Of a stretch of DNA of 64,000 nucleotides, positions 49,927 through 58,312 are shown piece after piece (within the stretch, counting starts at the first letter, position 1; the number at the start of each line of letters is the position of its first letter). The notes under the pieces are model-generated. The model had not been told where the DNA came from, searched no databases, and saw only the letters and a program-made list of their open reading frames with translations. The translations under genes and the position numbers were made by a program. The stretch comes from Nocardia kruczakiae NBRC 101016 (lineage in GTDB: Bacteria > Actinomycetota > Actinomycetes > Mycobacteriales > Mycobacteriaceae), in contig NZ_BDBL01000030.1 of assembly GCF_001612965.1 (NCBI RefSeq), positions 1-64,000 on the forward strand, read 5' to 3'.

Positions 49927-50913
49927 TCACCTCACCTCCCGGTCCGAAACGGGTTCGGCCCCATCGAATTGTCGGGGGTGACAGTCGAAACCGTCACCCG
50001 CGGTAAGCAGGCATTCCTCCGCGAAACCCAGCACTCCCAGGTGGTAGGCGCGAGCGGAGCGTCCGACGCTGAGGTTGTGGCCACTACCGGGCTGGCGGTT
50101 GAGCACCACTCGCGACGCGGCGGTGAACGTGGCGCCGACATGTGTCATCGCGTCGGAATCGTTGCGCCACACCCGCTCGTGATCGCCGAGGGTGAAGCGC
50201 ACCGGAATATGTACCCGGGCGGCCAGTGCCGGAAATTCGGTATCGGCCCAATCCGTGACCGCGGCGGCCTCGAGGCGCGGGCCGACGGCGGCGAGCGCCG
50301 CACCGCCGAGCAGATCCGGCGGATACAGCGAAGCGGGCCGCCACAGCAGGTCGCCGAGTCCGCGCGGCCGCTCGACCGGCCCTCGTGGCCCCATCACTAT
50401 CTGCCGGGCAGCGGCAGCGAATTCCCTTCCGGTACCGGCTAATTCGATACCGAGCAACGCGGCGCCCCGAGGGTCGGCGGCCATCCGCAATGCCAGTTCG
50501 CATCCGGCGGAATGGGCGATCACGAAGGTGCCCGCGCCCCGGTCGGCATCCGGAACCAGCTGGCTGACAGCGGAATACATCACGTCGACGCGGCGCTGCG
50601 GATCCCAGAGCCGTTCGGTGAACGGCGCCGACGCGCCGTAACCGGGCCGGTCCAGAGCCAGCACGGTGAAGCCGAGCCCCGCCGCGACGCGCACCAGCGA
50701 CAACTCGGGGTGGCCCGGACAGTCGAAATAGGCGGCGGTCGTCGCGCCCCCGTGCAACGCGACCAGCACCGCACGGGGCTCACGCGCCCGCATGAGCAGC
50801 CCCGACACCGCGATCCCGCCCGCCTTGGTCACCACCTGCTCGGGCGCCTCCCATGCACGCGCCGCCGGCGATGCCGGATATTGCGCTGCGGATCGCTGCG
50901 CTTCCACTGTCAT
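49927..50913 (-). CDS. alpha/beta hydrolase
   Basis: A 328-residue hydrolase with VLVALHGGATTAAYFDCPGH (oxyanion region), LALDRPGYGASAPF, FVIAHSAGCELALRMAADPR with nucleophile Ser in the elbow AHSAG, and NRQPGSGHNLSVGRSARAYH as the likely His segment. The elbow has Ala in place of the first Gly of GxSxG. The ATG at 50913 overlaps the stop of the DUF35-thiolase gene (ATGA), so the two are co-translated. It may hydrolyse an ester, lactone or thioester made in the pathway. Confidence 0.85.
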   Translation of the reverse strand: MTVEAQRSAAQYPASPAARAWEAPEQVVTKAGGIAVSGLLMRAREPRAVLVALHGGATTAAYFDCPGHPELSLVRVAAGLGFTVLALDRPGYGASAPFTERLWDPQRRVDVMYSAVSQLVPDADRGAGTFVIAHSAGCELALRMAADPRGAALLGIELAGTGREFAAAARQIVMGPRGPVERPRGLGDLLWRPASLYPPDLLGGAALAAVGPRLEAAAVTDWADTEFPALAARVHIPVRFTLGDHERVWRNDSDAMTHVGATFTAASRVVLNRQPGSGHNLSVGRSARAYHLGVLGFAEECLLTAGDGFDCHPRQFDGAEPVSDREVR

Positions 50914-52571
50914 CGCTCGCTCCGCAGCAACAGCACGCCACTGGGTGTCAGCCCGCCGCTGCTGGTCACCGCTACCCGCGCGCCGGCGACCTGACGCGGG
51001 CCGCATGCACCGCGCAGTTGGGCGACCGCTTCGTGGATCAGGCCCATGCCGTGGGTGCGCCCGTGCGAGAGCTGCCCGCCGTGCGTGTTGAGTGGCAGGA
51101 TGCCGTCGCGCGCAATGTTTTTCCCGCCGTCGAGGAAGTCCTTGGCCTCGCCGATCTTGCAGAATCCCAGCGCCTCGATCCAGGACAGGCAGTTGAAGCT
51201 GAAGCCGTCGTAGAGTTCGGCGACGTCGACGTCCTCGGGCCGGAGATCGGTGCGCGACCACAGATGTGCCGACTGGCCGAGTACCTGCGGCTCGTGGGTG
51301 AGGGTGCTCTGATCCCATTCCACCCGCTCGATGATCTGAGTGCCCACGGCCTCCACGTAGACGGGCGGTGTGGCGAGGTCGGCGGCCGTCTCGACGGCCG
51401 AGACGATCACCGCCACCGCGCCGTCGCAGGGCACGTCGCAGTCGTAGAGGCCGAACGGACTGGTCACCGGCCGCGCCGACAGATAGTCCTCCATCGTGAG
51501 CGGATCCCGGTACACCGCAGTGGGATTCAGTGCGGCATTGGCGCGCTGGTTCAGCGCGATCCAGCCCAGCGTCTGCTTGGTCGTGCCGTAGCGATGGAAG
51601 TGCCGCTGCGCGTTCTGGGCGAGAGTGTGCGCCGCGGAGGTCGCCCCGAACGGCAGCTGCCAGCTGGGGGTGCGGCCACCGCCCAGCGGTGCCGTCGCAC
51701 CGGTGCGGAGCATTTCGTTGTAGGTGGCCTCCCACACCGTCCGGAAGCACAGCACGTGCCGGGCCAGCCCGCCCGCGACGGCCAGCATCGCCGCGATCAC
51801 CGAGCCGCCGGGCCCGAAAGTCTCGATGCCGCCGTTGTGCCAGGTCGGCCGCACTCCCAGCGCCGACTCGAGCGCGGTCACCCCGCCCTCACCGAATCCG
51901 CCCATATTCCCGCCACCCGGATACGAGGAGAGCCCATCGATATCGGCCATGGTGAGTCCGGCATCGGCGACGGCACGCTCGCACGCCTGTACGGTCAGCG
52001 CCAGGGGAGGCACCATCAGCCGCCGCCCGATATCGGACATCCCGATGCCGGTCAGCGCCACCCGATCCTCGAATTTGGTGGGGGAGACGCGGGGCCGTAC
52101 CTGCTCGGCGAAGCGGTCCGGGTCGATGTCGTCGGCGGGCAGCGGCGCCGGTTCCGGCTGCTCGGCCGTGGGCCGGAACAACGGAAGCCACACGTCCTCG
52201 TGCTGTTCGAATACGACCTCCATCCGCATGCCCAGCACCAGATCGGCGGCCTCGCAGCCGATGACGGTGGTGGTCAGGCGAATTCGCGGATCCTCCACCA
52301 GCGCGACCTGCCCGACCACATACGGCGGCGGCAGCCCGGGTAAACCGAACCGCTGGTTGTGCGTGAATCCGATGAGCGTCGCCACACCGGAGACCTCACG
52401 CACCCCCATCTCGGTGCCACGGCAATAGCGGCACACCGGCTGCGGCGGATGGATCAGCTCGGCGCAGGTCCGGCACTCCTGGATCCGCAGCCGATCGTCG
52501 GCGCCGGCGGTCCAGAAGAACTCGTTCTGCGCGGTGAGCTGCGGTAGCGGCCGCCCGGACGCGGTGGTCAC
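50910..52571 (-). CDS. DUF35 (OB-fold, zinc ribbon) fused to thiolase-like protein
   Basis: The 553-residue product joins two parts usually encoded separately. Residues 1 to about 150 are a DUF35 protein: zinc ribbon Cys33/36/47/50 (ECRTCAELIHPPQPVCRYC), then an OB-fold. From about 160 it is a thiolase-like domain: ALTGIGMSDIGRRLMVPPLA, SPFGLYDCDVPCDGAVAVIV, AELYDGFSFNCLSWIEALGF and THGGQLSHGRTHGMGLIHEA. The position of the nucleophilic Cys in true thiolases reads GIETFGPGGSVIAAM, with no Cys. Cys-less thiolase-like proteins with DUF35 partners act as retro-aldolases in steroid side-chain cleavage (Ltp2/ChsH2 type). That reaction is likely here. The GTG at 52571 follows GGAGG. Confidence 0.85.
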   Translation of the reverse strand: MTTASGRPLPQLTAQNEFFWTAGADDRLRIQECRTCAELIHPPQPVCRYCRGTEMGVREVSGVATLIGFTHNQRFGLPGLPPPYVVGQVALVEDPRIRLTTTVIGCEAADLVLGMRMEVVFEQHEDVWLPLFRPTAEQPEPAPLPADDIDPDRFAEQVRPRVSPTKFEDRVALTGIGMSDIGRRLMVPPLALTVQACERAVADAGLTMADIDGLSSYPGGGNMGGFGEGGVTALESALGVRPTWHNGGIETFGPGGSVIAAMLAVAGGLARHVLCFRTVWEATYNEMLRTGATAPLGGGRTPSWQLPFGATSAAHTLAQNAQRHFHRYGTTKQTLGWIALNQRANAALNPTAVYRDPLTMEDYLSARPVTSPFGLYDCDVPCDGAVAVIVSAVETAADLATPPVYVEAVGTQIIERVEWDQSTLTHEPQVLGQSAHLWSRTDLRPEDVDVAELYDGFSFNCLSWIEALGFCKIGEAKDFLDGGKNIARDGILPLNTHGGQLSHGRTHGMGLIHEAVAQLRGACGPRQVAGARVAVTSSGGLTPSGVLLLRSER

Positions 52572-52623
52572 CTCACGCCTCCTGCTTGTCGGTGCGATCT
52601 GCGAATGCGGCTGTGCGCGCGGA

Positions 52624-54000
52624 TCAGTGGATGTCGGCCTGTTCCTTGCGGGCGGTGACCGGCGCCGCCAGCTGCTGTTCGTCGCAGATCGCCTGCAACT
52701 TCTCCAGCGTCGCGTCGAGCCCCTCGCCCAGGCGCGGGCCGGGGGTGAAGGTCGCCGGCAGATGCCGCATGCCCTGGATGACGGCGATGGTGTCGTAGTG
52801 CACCGTGGTATCGGGGTCGCAGCGGTAGTCCGGCATCCGGTCCAGCACCGCCAGCAGCATCCGCTTGAACACCGTGCGGGCCACATTCGAGCCGATGCAG
52901 CGGTGGATGCCGAGCCCGAAGCTGTAGTGCCGGTTGCGATGCCGGTCCAGGACGATCTCGTTCGGATCCTCGAAGACGGCGGGGTCGCGGTTGGCCATCG
53001 CCCACGACAGCCACACCCGGTCGCCCTCGGCGAACCGCGCGCCGACCACCTCGCAGTCCTCGGCGATGGTGCGGCCGTCACCCGGAGCGGGTGTGTAGTA
53101 CCGCAGGAATTCCTCGGTCGCCGAATCGAGCAGCGTGTCGCGTTCCCGGCTGAGGGTTGCGCGCTCGTCCGGATGCTCCGACAACCATTCCAGCGAATGC
53201 GCGGTCAGCGCGGTCGTGGTGTCGAAACCGCCGCCGATGATCAGCGCCAGCATGCCGAGCATCTCCAGGTCGGGCAGTTGGGCGCCGTTGACCTTCGCCC
53301 GCACCACCGCGTCGATCATGCCCGGGCGCGGGTTCTGCTTGATCTCGATCAGGTTGTTGAGCAGGTCGAGGCCCATTTCCCGGTGCATCGCGGTGATCCG
53401 CTCGATATCGGGGGAGTCGGGCGGGGTGTAGACGGCGGCATGGACCGGTTCGTTGTAGACCGTCCACTTCTTCAGCGGGATGCCGAGCATCGCCAACGTG
53501 AGAACGGCGGGAACGATATTGGCCAGATCGTCGACGAAATCGATGTGGCCCGATTCGATCTTCTCGTCGATCGCCGCCCGCACGACCTCGTCGATGAACG
53601 GAATCCAGCGGTTGACCGCCGCCGGGGACAGATACGGGTTGAGCGCCGACCGCAGTTCGCGATGTTCGGGCTCGTCCATCTCCAGGATCCCGCCCCGGAT
53701 GGCGGCGGCGCGTGGCGGCTTCGGAATCGAAATGCCCTGGTAGCCACGGCGTTCCCCGGCAGGGTCGTGATCGTTGGACACATAGGGGCAGCGGGCGAGC
53801 TCGAAGACCTCGCGATTGCCGGCGGCGACCCAGTGGCCACCGTGGGTATCGGACCAGGCGATCGGGCAGTGCTGCTGCATGTCCTGGGTGATGGACAGGA
53901 AATTGTCGCGATATTCCGGGGCGTACCGGTCGAACGAGTACTGCGGTTGTTTCCGCTCGTCGTCCGCCGGTCCGGCCTCGGTGATGTTCTCGGCGGTCAC
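52624..54000 (-). CDS. cytochrome P450
   Basis: A 458-residue P450. The I-helix has the acid-alcohol pair Asp260-Thr261 (IIGGGFDTTTALTAH), the K-helix ExxR is Glu297-Arg300 (EEFLRYY), and the heme-binding loop is FGLGIHRCIG with Cys368 as axial ligand. The N-terminus is short and has no membrane anchor, as in soluble actinobacterial P450s. The GTG at 54000 is preceded by AGAGGA. The ferredoxin gene ends 10 bases upstream. It would hydroxylate or oxidise a C-H bond of the substrate in parallel with the Rieske and TauD oxygenases. CYP family not assignable by eye. Confidence 0.94.
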   Translation of the reverse strand: MTAENITEAGPADDERKQPQYSFDRYAPEYRDNFLSITQDMQQHCPIAWSDTHGGHWVAAGNREVFELARCPYVSNDHDPAGERRGYQGISIPKPPRAAAIRGGILEMDEPEHRELRSALNPYLSPAAVNRWIPFIDEVVRAAIDEKIESGHIDFVDDLANIVPAVLTLAMLGIPLKKWTVYNEPVHAAVYTPPDSPDIERITAMHREMGLDLLNNLIEIKQNPRPGMIDAVVRAKVNGAQLPDLEMLGMLALIIGGGFDTTTALTAHSLEWLSEHPDERATLSRERDTLLDSATEEFLRYYTPAPGDGRTIAEDCEVVGARFAEGDRVWLSWAMANRDPAVFEDPNEIVLDRHRNRHYSFGLGIHRCIGSNVARTVFKRMLLAVLDRMPDYRCDPDTTVHYDTIAVIQGMRHLPATFTPGPRLGEGLDATLEKLQAICDEQQLAAPVTARKEQADIH

Positions 54001-54010
54001 GGCGTTCCTC

Positions 54011-54202
54011 TCAGGTGATGGTGATCGCTCGTTCCGGGCACGACTGGGCGGCCTCGCGGACCTGTTCCTCCTGATCGGAGGGGACGTCCTCGCTGACCGC
54101 CGAGGAGTGGCCGTCGATTTCACTGAGTACGAACGACTTCGGAGCGACCATGGCGCACAGGGTGTGTCCCTGGCAGCGCTCCGGATCTACGCGCACCTTC
54201 AC
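54011..54202 (-). CDS. [3Fe-4S]-type ferredoxin, redox partner of the P450
   Basis: A 63-residue ferredoxin beginning VKVRVDPERCQGHTLCAMVA. The cluster Cys are 10, 16 and 55 (SCPERAI). The central Cys of a four-iron motif is replaced by His13 (CxxHxxC), which marks the 3Fe-4S ferredoxins that serve actinobacterial P450s. It starts with a GTG at 54202 after a GGGGAG site and is directly upstream of the P450 gene. No ferredoxin reductase is nearby, so electrons must come from one elsewhere in the genome. Confidence 0.9.
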   Translation of the reverse strand: MKVRVDPERCQGHTLCAMVAPKSFVLSEIDGHSSAVSEDVPSDQEEQVREAAQSCPERAITIT

Positions 54203-54213
54203 GGTTTCTCCCC

Positions 54214-55074
54214 TTAGATGTGATAGTCGTACCACTTGAGATAGCCGCCGGCGTCCACCCGCATCTGCATGCCGGTGACGTAGCGGGATTCGTCGGAGGC
54301 CAGGAACAGCACCATGTTGCTGGTGTCCTCCGGTTCGATCCACGGCACCGGCATGGCCTGCTGCACATGGAACGCGGGCTGCGCGTCCTGCAGGGTCGGC
54401 TTCTCGAGGTCGGGCCGGAAGGAGCGATACATCGGCTCGCTGCGCAACATGTCGGTATTGCAGTTGGTCGGGTGGATGACATTGGCGCGGATGTTGCGAG
54501 AGGCGATATGGGTCGCCAACTCGTGCATGTACATCGACAGTCCGCGCTTGGCGACCATATAGGCGATGCCGCCGGGATCCTTACCGGGTTGATCGACCTT
54601 GGCCACATCCATCAGCGCCGCGGTCGAGCCGGTGGCGATGATCGAGGCGCCGGTGTCCAGATACGGCAGTGCGGCGTGCACGGTGTTGATCACGCCGATC
54701 AGGTTGGTGTCGATGACGTCGGTCCAGGCCTGCCACTGCGGTTCGCCCTTCATGCCGGCGATACCGGCCTGGGCCACCACGACATCCAGATGTCCCAGTT
54801 CGCCGACGCCGCGTTTCACCGCCTCGCGCAGTGCGGCGATATCGCGGACGTCGGCCTGGACGGCGACGATCCGGCGGCCGGTCTTCTCCACCAGTCGTTC
54901 GGTTTCCTCGAGGTCTTCCGGCCGCGCCATTGCATAGCCGATGGTCTCGATGTCGCGGCAGATGTCGACGGCGATGATGTCGGCGCCCTCGGACGCCAGT
55001 TTCACCGCGTGACTGCGGCCCTGTCCTCGTGCGGCACCGGTGACGAGGGCGACTTTGCCTTCCACGCGTCCCAC
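54214..55074 (-). CDS. mycofactocin-coupled-type SDR oxidoreductase
   Basis: The 286-residue protein is a short-chain dehydrogenase with the features of the mycofactocin-coupled branch. It has VEGKVALVTGAARGQGRSHA, an extended DICRDIETIGYAMARPEDLE loop after the second strand, VAQAG, TGSTAALMD (Ser), and GIAYMVAKRG (Tyr-x3-Lys). The DIxxxxxxxxY-type insertion shields a non-exchangeable NAD, which is recycled by the peptide-derived cofactor mycofactocin. It lies between the ferredoxin and an SDR. A mycofactocin link implies the genome encodes mftA-F outside this window. Confidence 0.88.
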   Translation of the reverse strand: MGRVEGKVALVTGAARGQGRSHAVKLASEGADIIAVDICRDIETIGYAMARPEDLEETERLVEKTGRRIVAVQADVRDIAALREAVKRGVGELGHLDVVVAQAGIAGMKGEPQWQAWTDVIDTNLIGVINTVHAALPYLDTGASIIATGSTAALMDVAKVDQPGKDPGGIAYMVAKRGLSMYMHELATHIASRNIRANVIHPTNCNTDMLRSEPMYRSFRPDLEKPTLQDAQPAFHVQQAMPVPWIEPEDTSNMVLFLASDESRYVTGMQMRVDAGGYLKWYDYHI

Positions 55075-55120
55075 TGGTGGTCCTTTCGGTTGTGTTGTGC
55101 CTCGGCGCGTTTCGCGCCGG

Positions 55121-55825
55121 TTACGTGTTGCGGCCGCCGTTGACGCCGAGGATCTGGCCGGTGATGTAACCGGCTTCCTCGGAGACGAGGAACGCGCAGG
55201 CGGCGGCGATGTCCTCGGGCCGGCCGACCCGGCGGACCGGGGTGCGGGCGATGTGGTCGTCGATGGTTCCGCCGAGCAACTGCGCCTGTTCGGTCTTGCG
55301 CAGCATCGGGGTGTCGATGAACCCGGGTGGGACCGCGTTCACGGTGATGCCTTCGGGGCCGAGTTCCAGTGCCAGCGATTTCGTGAGCCCGTTGACCGCC
55401 GACTTCGCCGAGACGTAGTGCGACATGAACGGTTGCCCGGAATGGGTGCTGGAGGAGGAGATGTTGACGATCCGGCCCCACCGCGCGGCGCGCATATCGG
55501 GCAGAACGGCCTGGATGCTGTGGAAGACGCCGTGCAGGTTCACCGCGATGGTGCGCTCCCACTGGTCGAAGCTCAGATTCGCGAACCGGCGATAGCCCTC
55601 CGCGCCGGCGGAGTTCACCAGCACCGTCACCGGGCCCAGCTGCTCGCGGATCGCGGTGAGCGCGGCGTCGATCTGGGCGCGGTCGGTGACGTCGGCGGTG
55701 TGGTCGAATTCGGAGTCGCCGGGTTCGATGTCGAGGGTGGCGACCTGAAAACCGTCGGCGCGCAACCGATTCGCCACCGCCAGGCCGATTCCTGATCCTC
55801 CGCCGGTGACCACCGCTGTTCTCAC
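55121..55825 (-). CDS. SDR oxidoreductase, partner of the second TauD module
   Basis: A 234-residue classical SDR with VVTGGGSGIGLAVANRLRAD, VNSAGAEG, NISSSSTHSGQPFMSHYVSA with Ser and Tyr, and YVSAK. It ends GYITGQILGVNGGRNT. It is the near-duplicate of the SDR at 11133-11876. The two share the NISSSS-T/V-HSG segment, the RPEDIAAACAFLVSEEAGYI segment and the tail. The GTG at 55825 overlaps the TauD stop (GTGA), exactly as in the first module. The likely step is oxidation of the alcohol generated by the TauD enzyme. Confidence 0.9.
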   Translation of the reverse strand: MRTAVVTGGGSGIGLAVANRLRADGFQVATLDIEPGDSEFDHTADVTDRAQIDAALTAIREQLGPVTVLVNSAGAEGYRRFANLSFDQWERTIAVNLHGVFHSIQAVLPDMRAARWGRIVNISSSSTHSGQPFMSHYVSAKSAVNGLTKSLALELGPEGITVNAVPPGFIDTPMLRKTEQAQLLGGTIDDHIARTPVRRVGRPEDIAAACAFLVSEEAGYITGQILGVNGGRNT

Positions 55826-56628
55826 GCCCACGGTTCGGCTCCGGCGATCGTGGTGCGGTGCAGTTCGCGTTCGGAGGTCGCGTCGTAGGGCAGGGCGCGG
55901 TGCAGGATGCCGGTGTTGTCCCACACCACCAGATCGCCGACCGTCCAGTCGTGGGTGTAGGCGAACCGCGGCTGGGTCGACCATTCCAGCAGTTCGTCGA
56001 GGAGTGCGCGGCTCTCGGCCGGATCCATGCCCACGATGTGGTCGGCGGTGGCGCCGATGACCAGGGACCGGCGGCCGTCGCGGCGCTGCCACACCAATGA
56101 TGTTTCGTGCGTGGGCAATTGGCGCCAGTCGGCGACCTGCTCGGGGGAGGGGTCGGGGTGTACGAGCCGCTGCGAGGCCTCGAAGCTGTGCACCACGCGC
56201 AGATTGTCGTAGCGCTTGCGTTCGGCTTCCGACAGTCCTTCGTAGGCGGCGTAGGTGCTGGCGAACTGGGTGCCGCCGCCTTCCATCGCCACGTGCCGCG
56301 CGGTGAGCACGGTCGCCTTGGCCGGCACGTCGTTGGTGGTGTCGTCGATATGCCAGAAGAAGGTGCCCTCGAGATATTTCGCGGCCCGGTTCTTCTCGGG
56401 ATTCAGTGTGATGGTGAAGATTTCGCGGCCGCCGGGGGCGAGTACGGTGCCCAGCCGCCGGCAGAACGCCAGCTGGGCCTCGTCGTCGAGATGCAGTCCG
56501 CGGACCACCAGGACTCCACGCCACTTCAGGGCCTCGAGGCACCGGCTGATCACCGTGTCGTCGTGCAGATCCTCGACCCCGGTGACCTCCACTCCGATGG
56601 TGGGGTTCAGCGCCGTCGTCTCAACCAC
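55822..56628 (-). CDS. TauD/TfdA family Fe(II)/2-oxoglutarate dioxygenase, second copy
   Basis: The 268-residue dioxygenase has the iron ligands His93 and Asp95 (FFWHIDDTT) and the distal His243 (DNTGILHRA). A FASTY and ADHIVGM core is shared with the copy at 11873. The GTG at 56628 follows AAGGGAG with a six-base gap. It is the first gene of the block E operon, divergent from the block F aldehyde dehydrogenase over 202 bases. Paralogy with the first TauD suggests hydroxylation of a related substrate, perhaps at another position or after modification. Confidence 0.9.
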   Translation of the reverse strand: MVETTALNPTIGVEVTGVEDLHDDTVISRCLEALKWRGVLVVRGLHLDDEAQLAFCRRLGTVLAPGGREIFTITLNPEKNRAAKYLEGTFFWHIDDTTNDVPAKATVLTARHVAMEGGGTQFASTYAAYEGLSEAERKRYDNLRVVHSFEASQRLVHPDPSPEQVADWRQLPTHETSLVWQRRDGRRSLVIGATADHIVGMDPAESRALLDELLEWSTQPRFAYTHDWTVGDLVVWDNTGILHRALPYDATSERELHRTTIAGAEPWA

Positions 56629-56830
56629 AAGAATCTCCCTTCCAGTTCTGAGAACCGTACTCTCGCTCGGTGTTTCTCCGCAAGGTTTCCTGGATTCGGG
56701 CTCGTTCCGGGTCCCGCGGGGTAACCGGGACGATCGGCGGGACGTGTTCGGCCATTGCCGGGGCCGATCCTGCTTGGATGCATTATTCTCCGTTATTGAG
56801 AATGGAATTTCCATAGAACGAGGAGACGGG
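56629..56830. promoter_or_regulatory. divergent regulatory region of blocks E and F
   Basis: This 202-bp gap separates the TauD and aldehyde dehydrogenase genes. Near the TauD end lies GAGA-N7-TCTC (56650-56664), the same spacing as in the block A promoter, and it also overlaps GTTCT-G-AGAAC (56645-56655). Near the aldehyde dehydrogenase end lies ATTCTC-N7-GAGAAT (56785-56803), a perfect six-base inverted repeat. Both are plausible repressor sites. I could not settle the promoter -35/-10 boxes. Confidence 0.5.
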
Positions 56831-58312
56831 ATGCCACAGGGCAACGCGACGGCCGGCGACGGACGCGCCGTCACCAGACGAATGCTGATCGACGGTGAAC
56901 TCGTCGCGGGGGAGCGCAGTTTCGCCTCACTCAACCCGGCCACCGGAGAGGTCTACGGTTACGCGCCCGAGGCGAGCATCGCCGATACCGAGGCGGCGAT
57001 CGCGGCCGCGCGCCGGGCCTTCGACACCACCGACTGGTCCACGAACACCGAATTTCGCGCGCACTGCCTCGAGCAGTTCTACGCGGCCCTGCGCGCCGAC
57101 GTCGAAGACCTGCGCGAGCTGACCATCGCCGAGGTCGGCGCGACCCGGATGATGACCCACGCCAATCAGCTCGAGACGCCGTTCGAAATCGTGCACTACT
57201 TCGCCGGCCTCACCCGCACCTACCCCCGCATCGAGGAGCTGGGTGAGGTGGAGGACCGCGGCCGGATGCACCGCCGCTGGGTGGAGCGCGAGGCCTCCGG
57301 TGTGGTCGCGGCCATCGCGGCCTACAACTATCCGCATCAGCTGGCGCTGGCGAAACTGGCCCCGGCGCTGGCGGCCGGCTGCACCGTGGTGCTCAAGGGC
57401 GCACCCGACACGCCACTGGCCACGCTGGCCCTCGGCGAGGTGATCGCTCGGCACACCGACATCCCCGCGGGCGTGGTGAACGTGCTGTCCGGATCGGATA
57501 TCGAGGTGGGCAAGACCCTGACCACCCACCGCGACGTCGACGTCGTCAGCTTCACCGGATCCACCGCGGTCGGCCGCCAGATCATGGCGGCGGCAGGCGA
57601 TTCGCTCAAACGGGTCTTCCTCGAACTGGGCGGTAAATCCGCGATGGTCGTGCTCGACGACGCCGATTTCGGCACCGCCGCGATGTTCGGCGCCTTCAGC
57701 ATCTGCAGCCACGCCGGGCAGGGCTGCGCCATCACCACGCGCATGCTGGTGCCACGCGAGCGCCACGACGAGGTGGCCGAGATGGTCGCCGGATTCATGT
57801 CCAAGGTCAGCTACGGCGATCCGGGCGACCCGAACAACTATATGGGCCCGCTGATTTCGGAACGCCAGCGCGACAAGGTGCACGGCCTGGTGCAGCGCGC
57901 GGTAGAGGCCGGCGCGAAACTGGTGTACGGCGGTGAGAAGGTCGACCCCGGCTACTTCTACACCCCGACCCTGCTCGCGGGAGTCGACCCGGACAGCGAG
58001 ATCGCCCAGGAAGAGGTGTTCGGGCCGGTGCTTGCCCTGATCCCGTTCGACGACGACGAGGACGCGGTCCGCATCGCCAACAACTCCGTCTACGGGCTCT
58101 CGGGCGGCGTGTTCTCCGCCGACGAGGACCGGGCGCTGGCGGTGGCGCGGCGCATCCGCACCGGAACGATGAGTATCAACGGCGGCAACTACTTTCACCC
58201 CGATGTGCCATTCGGCGGCTACAAACAGTCGGGCATCGGCCGTGAGATGGGCGTGGCCGGCATCGAGGAGTTCCTCGAACAGAAGTCCTTCGCCGCGGTG
58301 GTGGCCCGATGA
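56831..58312 (+). CDS. aldehyde dehydrogenase
   Basis: The 493-residue ALDH has AIAAYNYPHQLALAKLAPAL (cofactor site), FTGSTAVGRQIMAAAG, VFLELGGKSAMVVLDDADFG carrying the general-base Glu, and SHAGQGCAITTRMLV with the catalytic Cys, ending FGGYKQSGIGREMGVAGIEE. The ATG at 56831 follows GAGGAG. It differs clearly from the aldehyde dehydrogenase at 12688 but again sits beside a TauD-SDR pair. It should oxidise an aldehyde formed in block E before CoA activation by the following CaiB gene, whose start overlaps its stop. Confidence 0.93.
   Translation: MPQGNATAGDGRAVTRRMLIDGELVAGERSFASLNPATGEVYGYAPEASIADTEAAIAAARRAFDTTDWSTNTEFRAHCLEQFYAALRADVEDLRELTIAEVGATRMMTHANQLETPFEIVHYFAGLTRTYPRIEELGEVEDRGRMHRRWVEREASGVVAAIAAYNYPHQLALAKLAPALAAGCTVVLKGAPDTPLATLALGEVIARHTDIPAGVVNVLSGSDIEVGKTLTTHRDVDVVSFTGSTAVGRQIMAAAGDSLKRVFLELGGKSAMVVLDDADFGTAAMFGAFSICSHAGQGCAITTRMLVPRERHDEVAEMVAGFMSKVSYGDPGDPNNYMGPLISERQRDKVHGLVQRAVEAGAKLVYGGEKVDPGYFYTPTLLAGVDPDSEIAQEEVFGPVLALIPFDDDEDAVRIANNSVYGLSGGVFSADEDRALAVARRIRTGTMSINGGNYFHPDVPFGGYKQSGIGREMGVAGIEEFLEQKSFAAVVAR

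Noticed and set aside
50910..53081. 723-codon frame extending the DUF35-thiolase upstream
   Set aside because: The N-terminal part is antisense-free shadow of the P450 gene. The zinc ribbon begins right after a GTG at 52571 with a GGAGG site.
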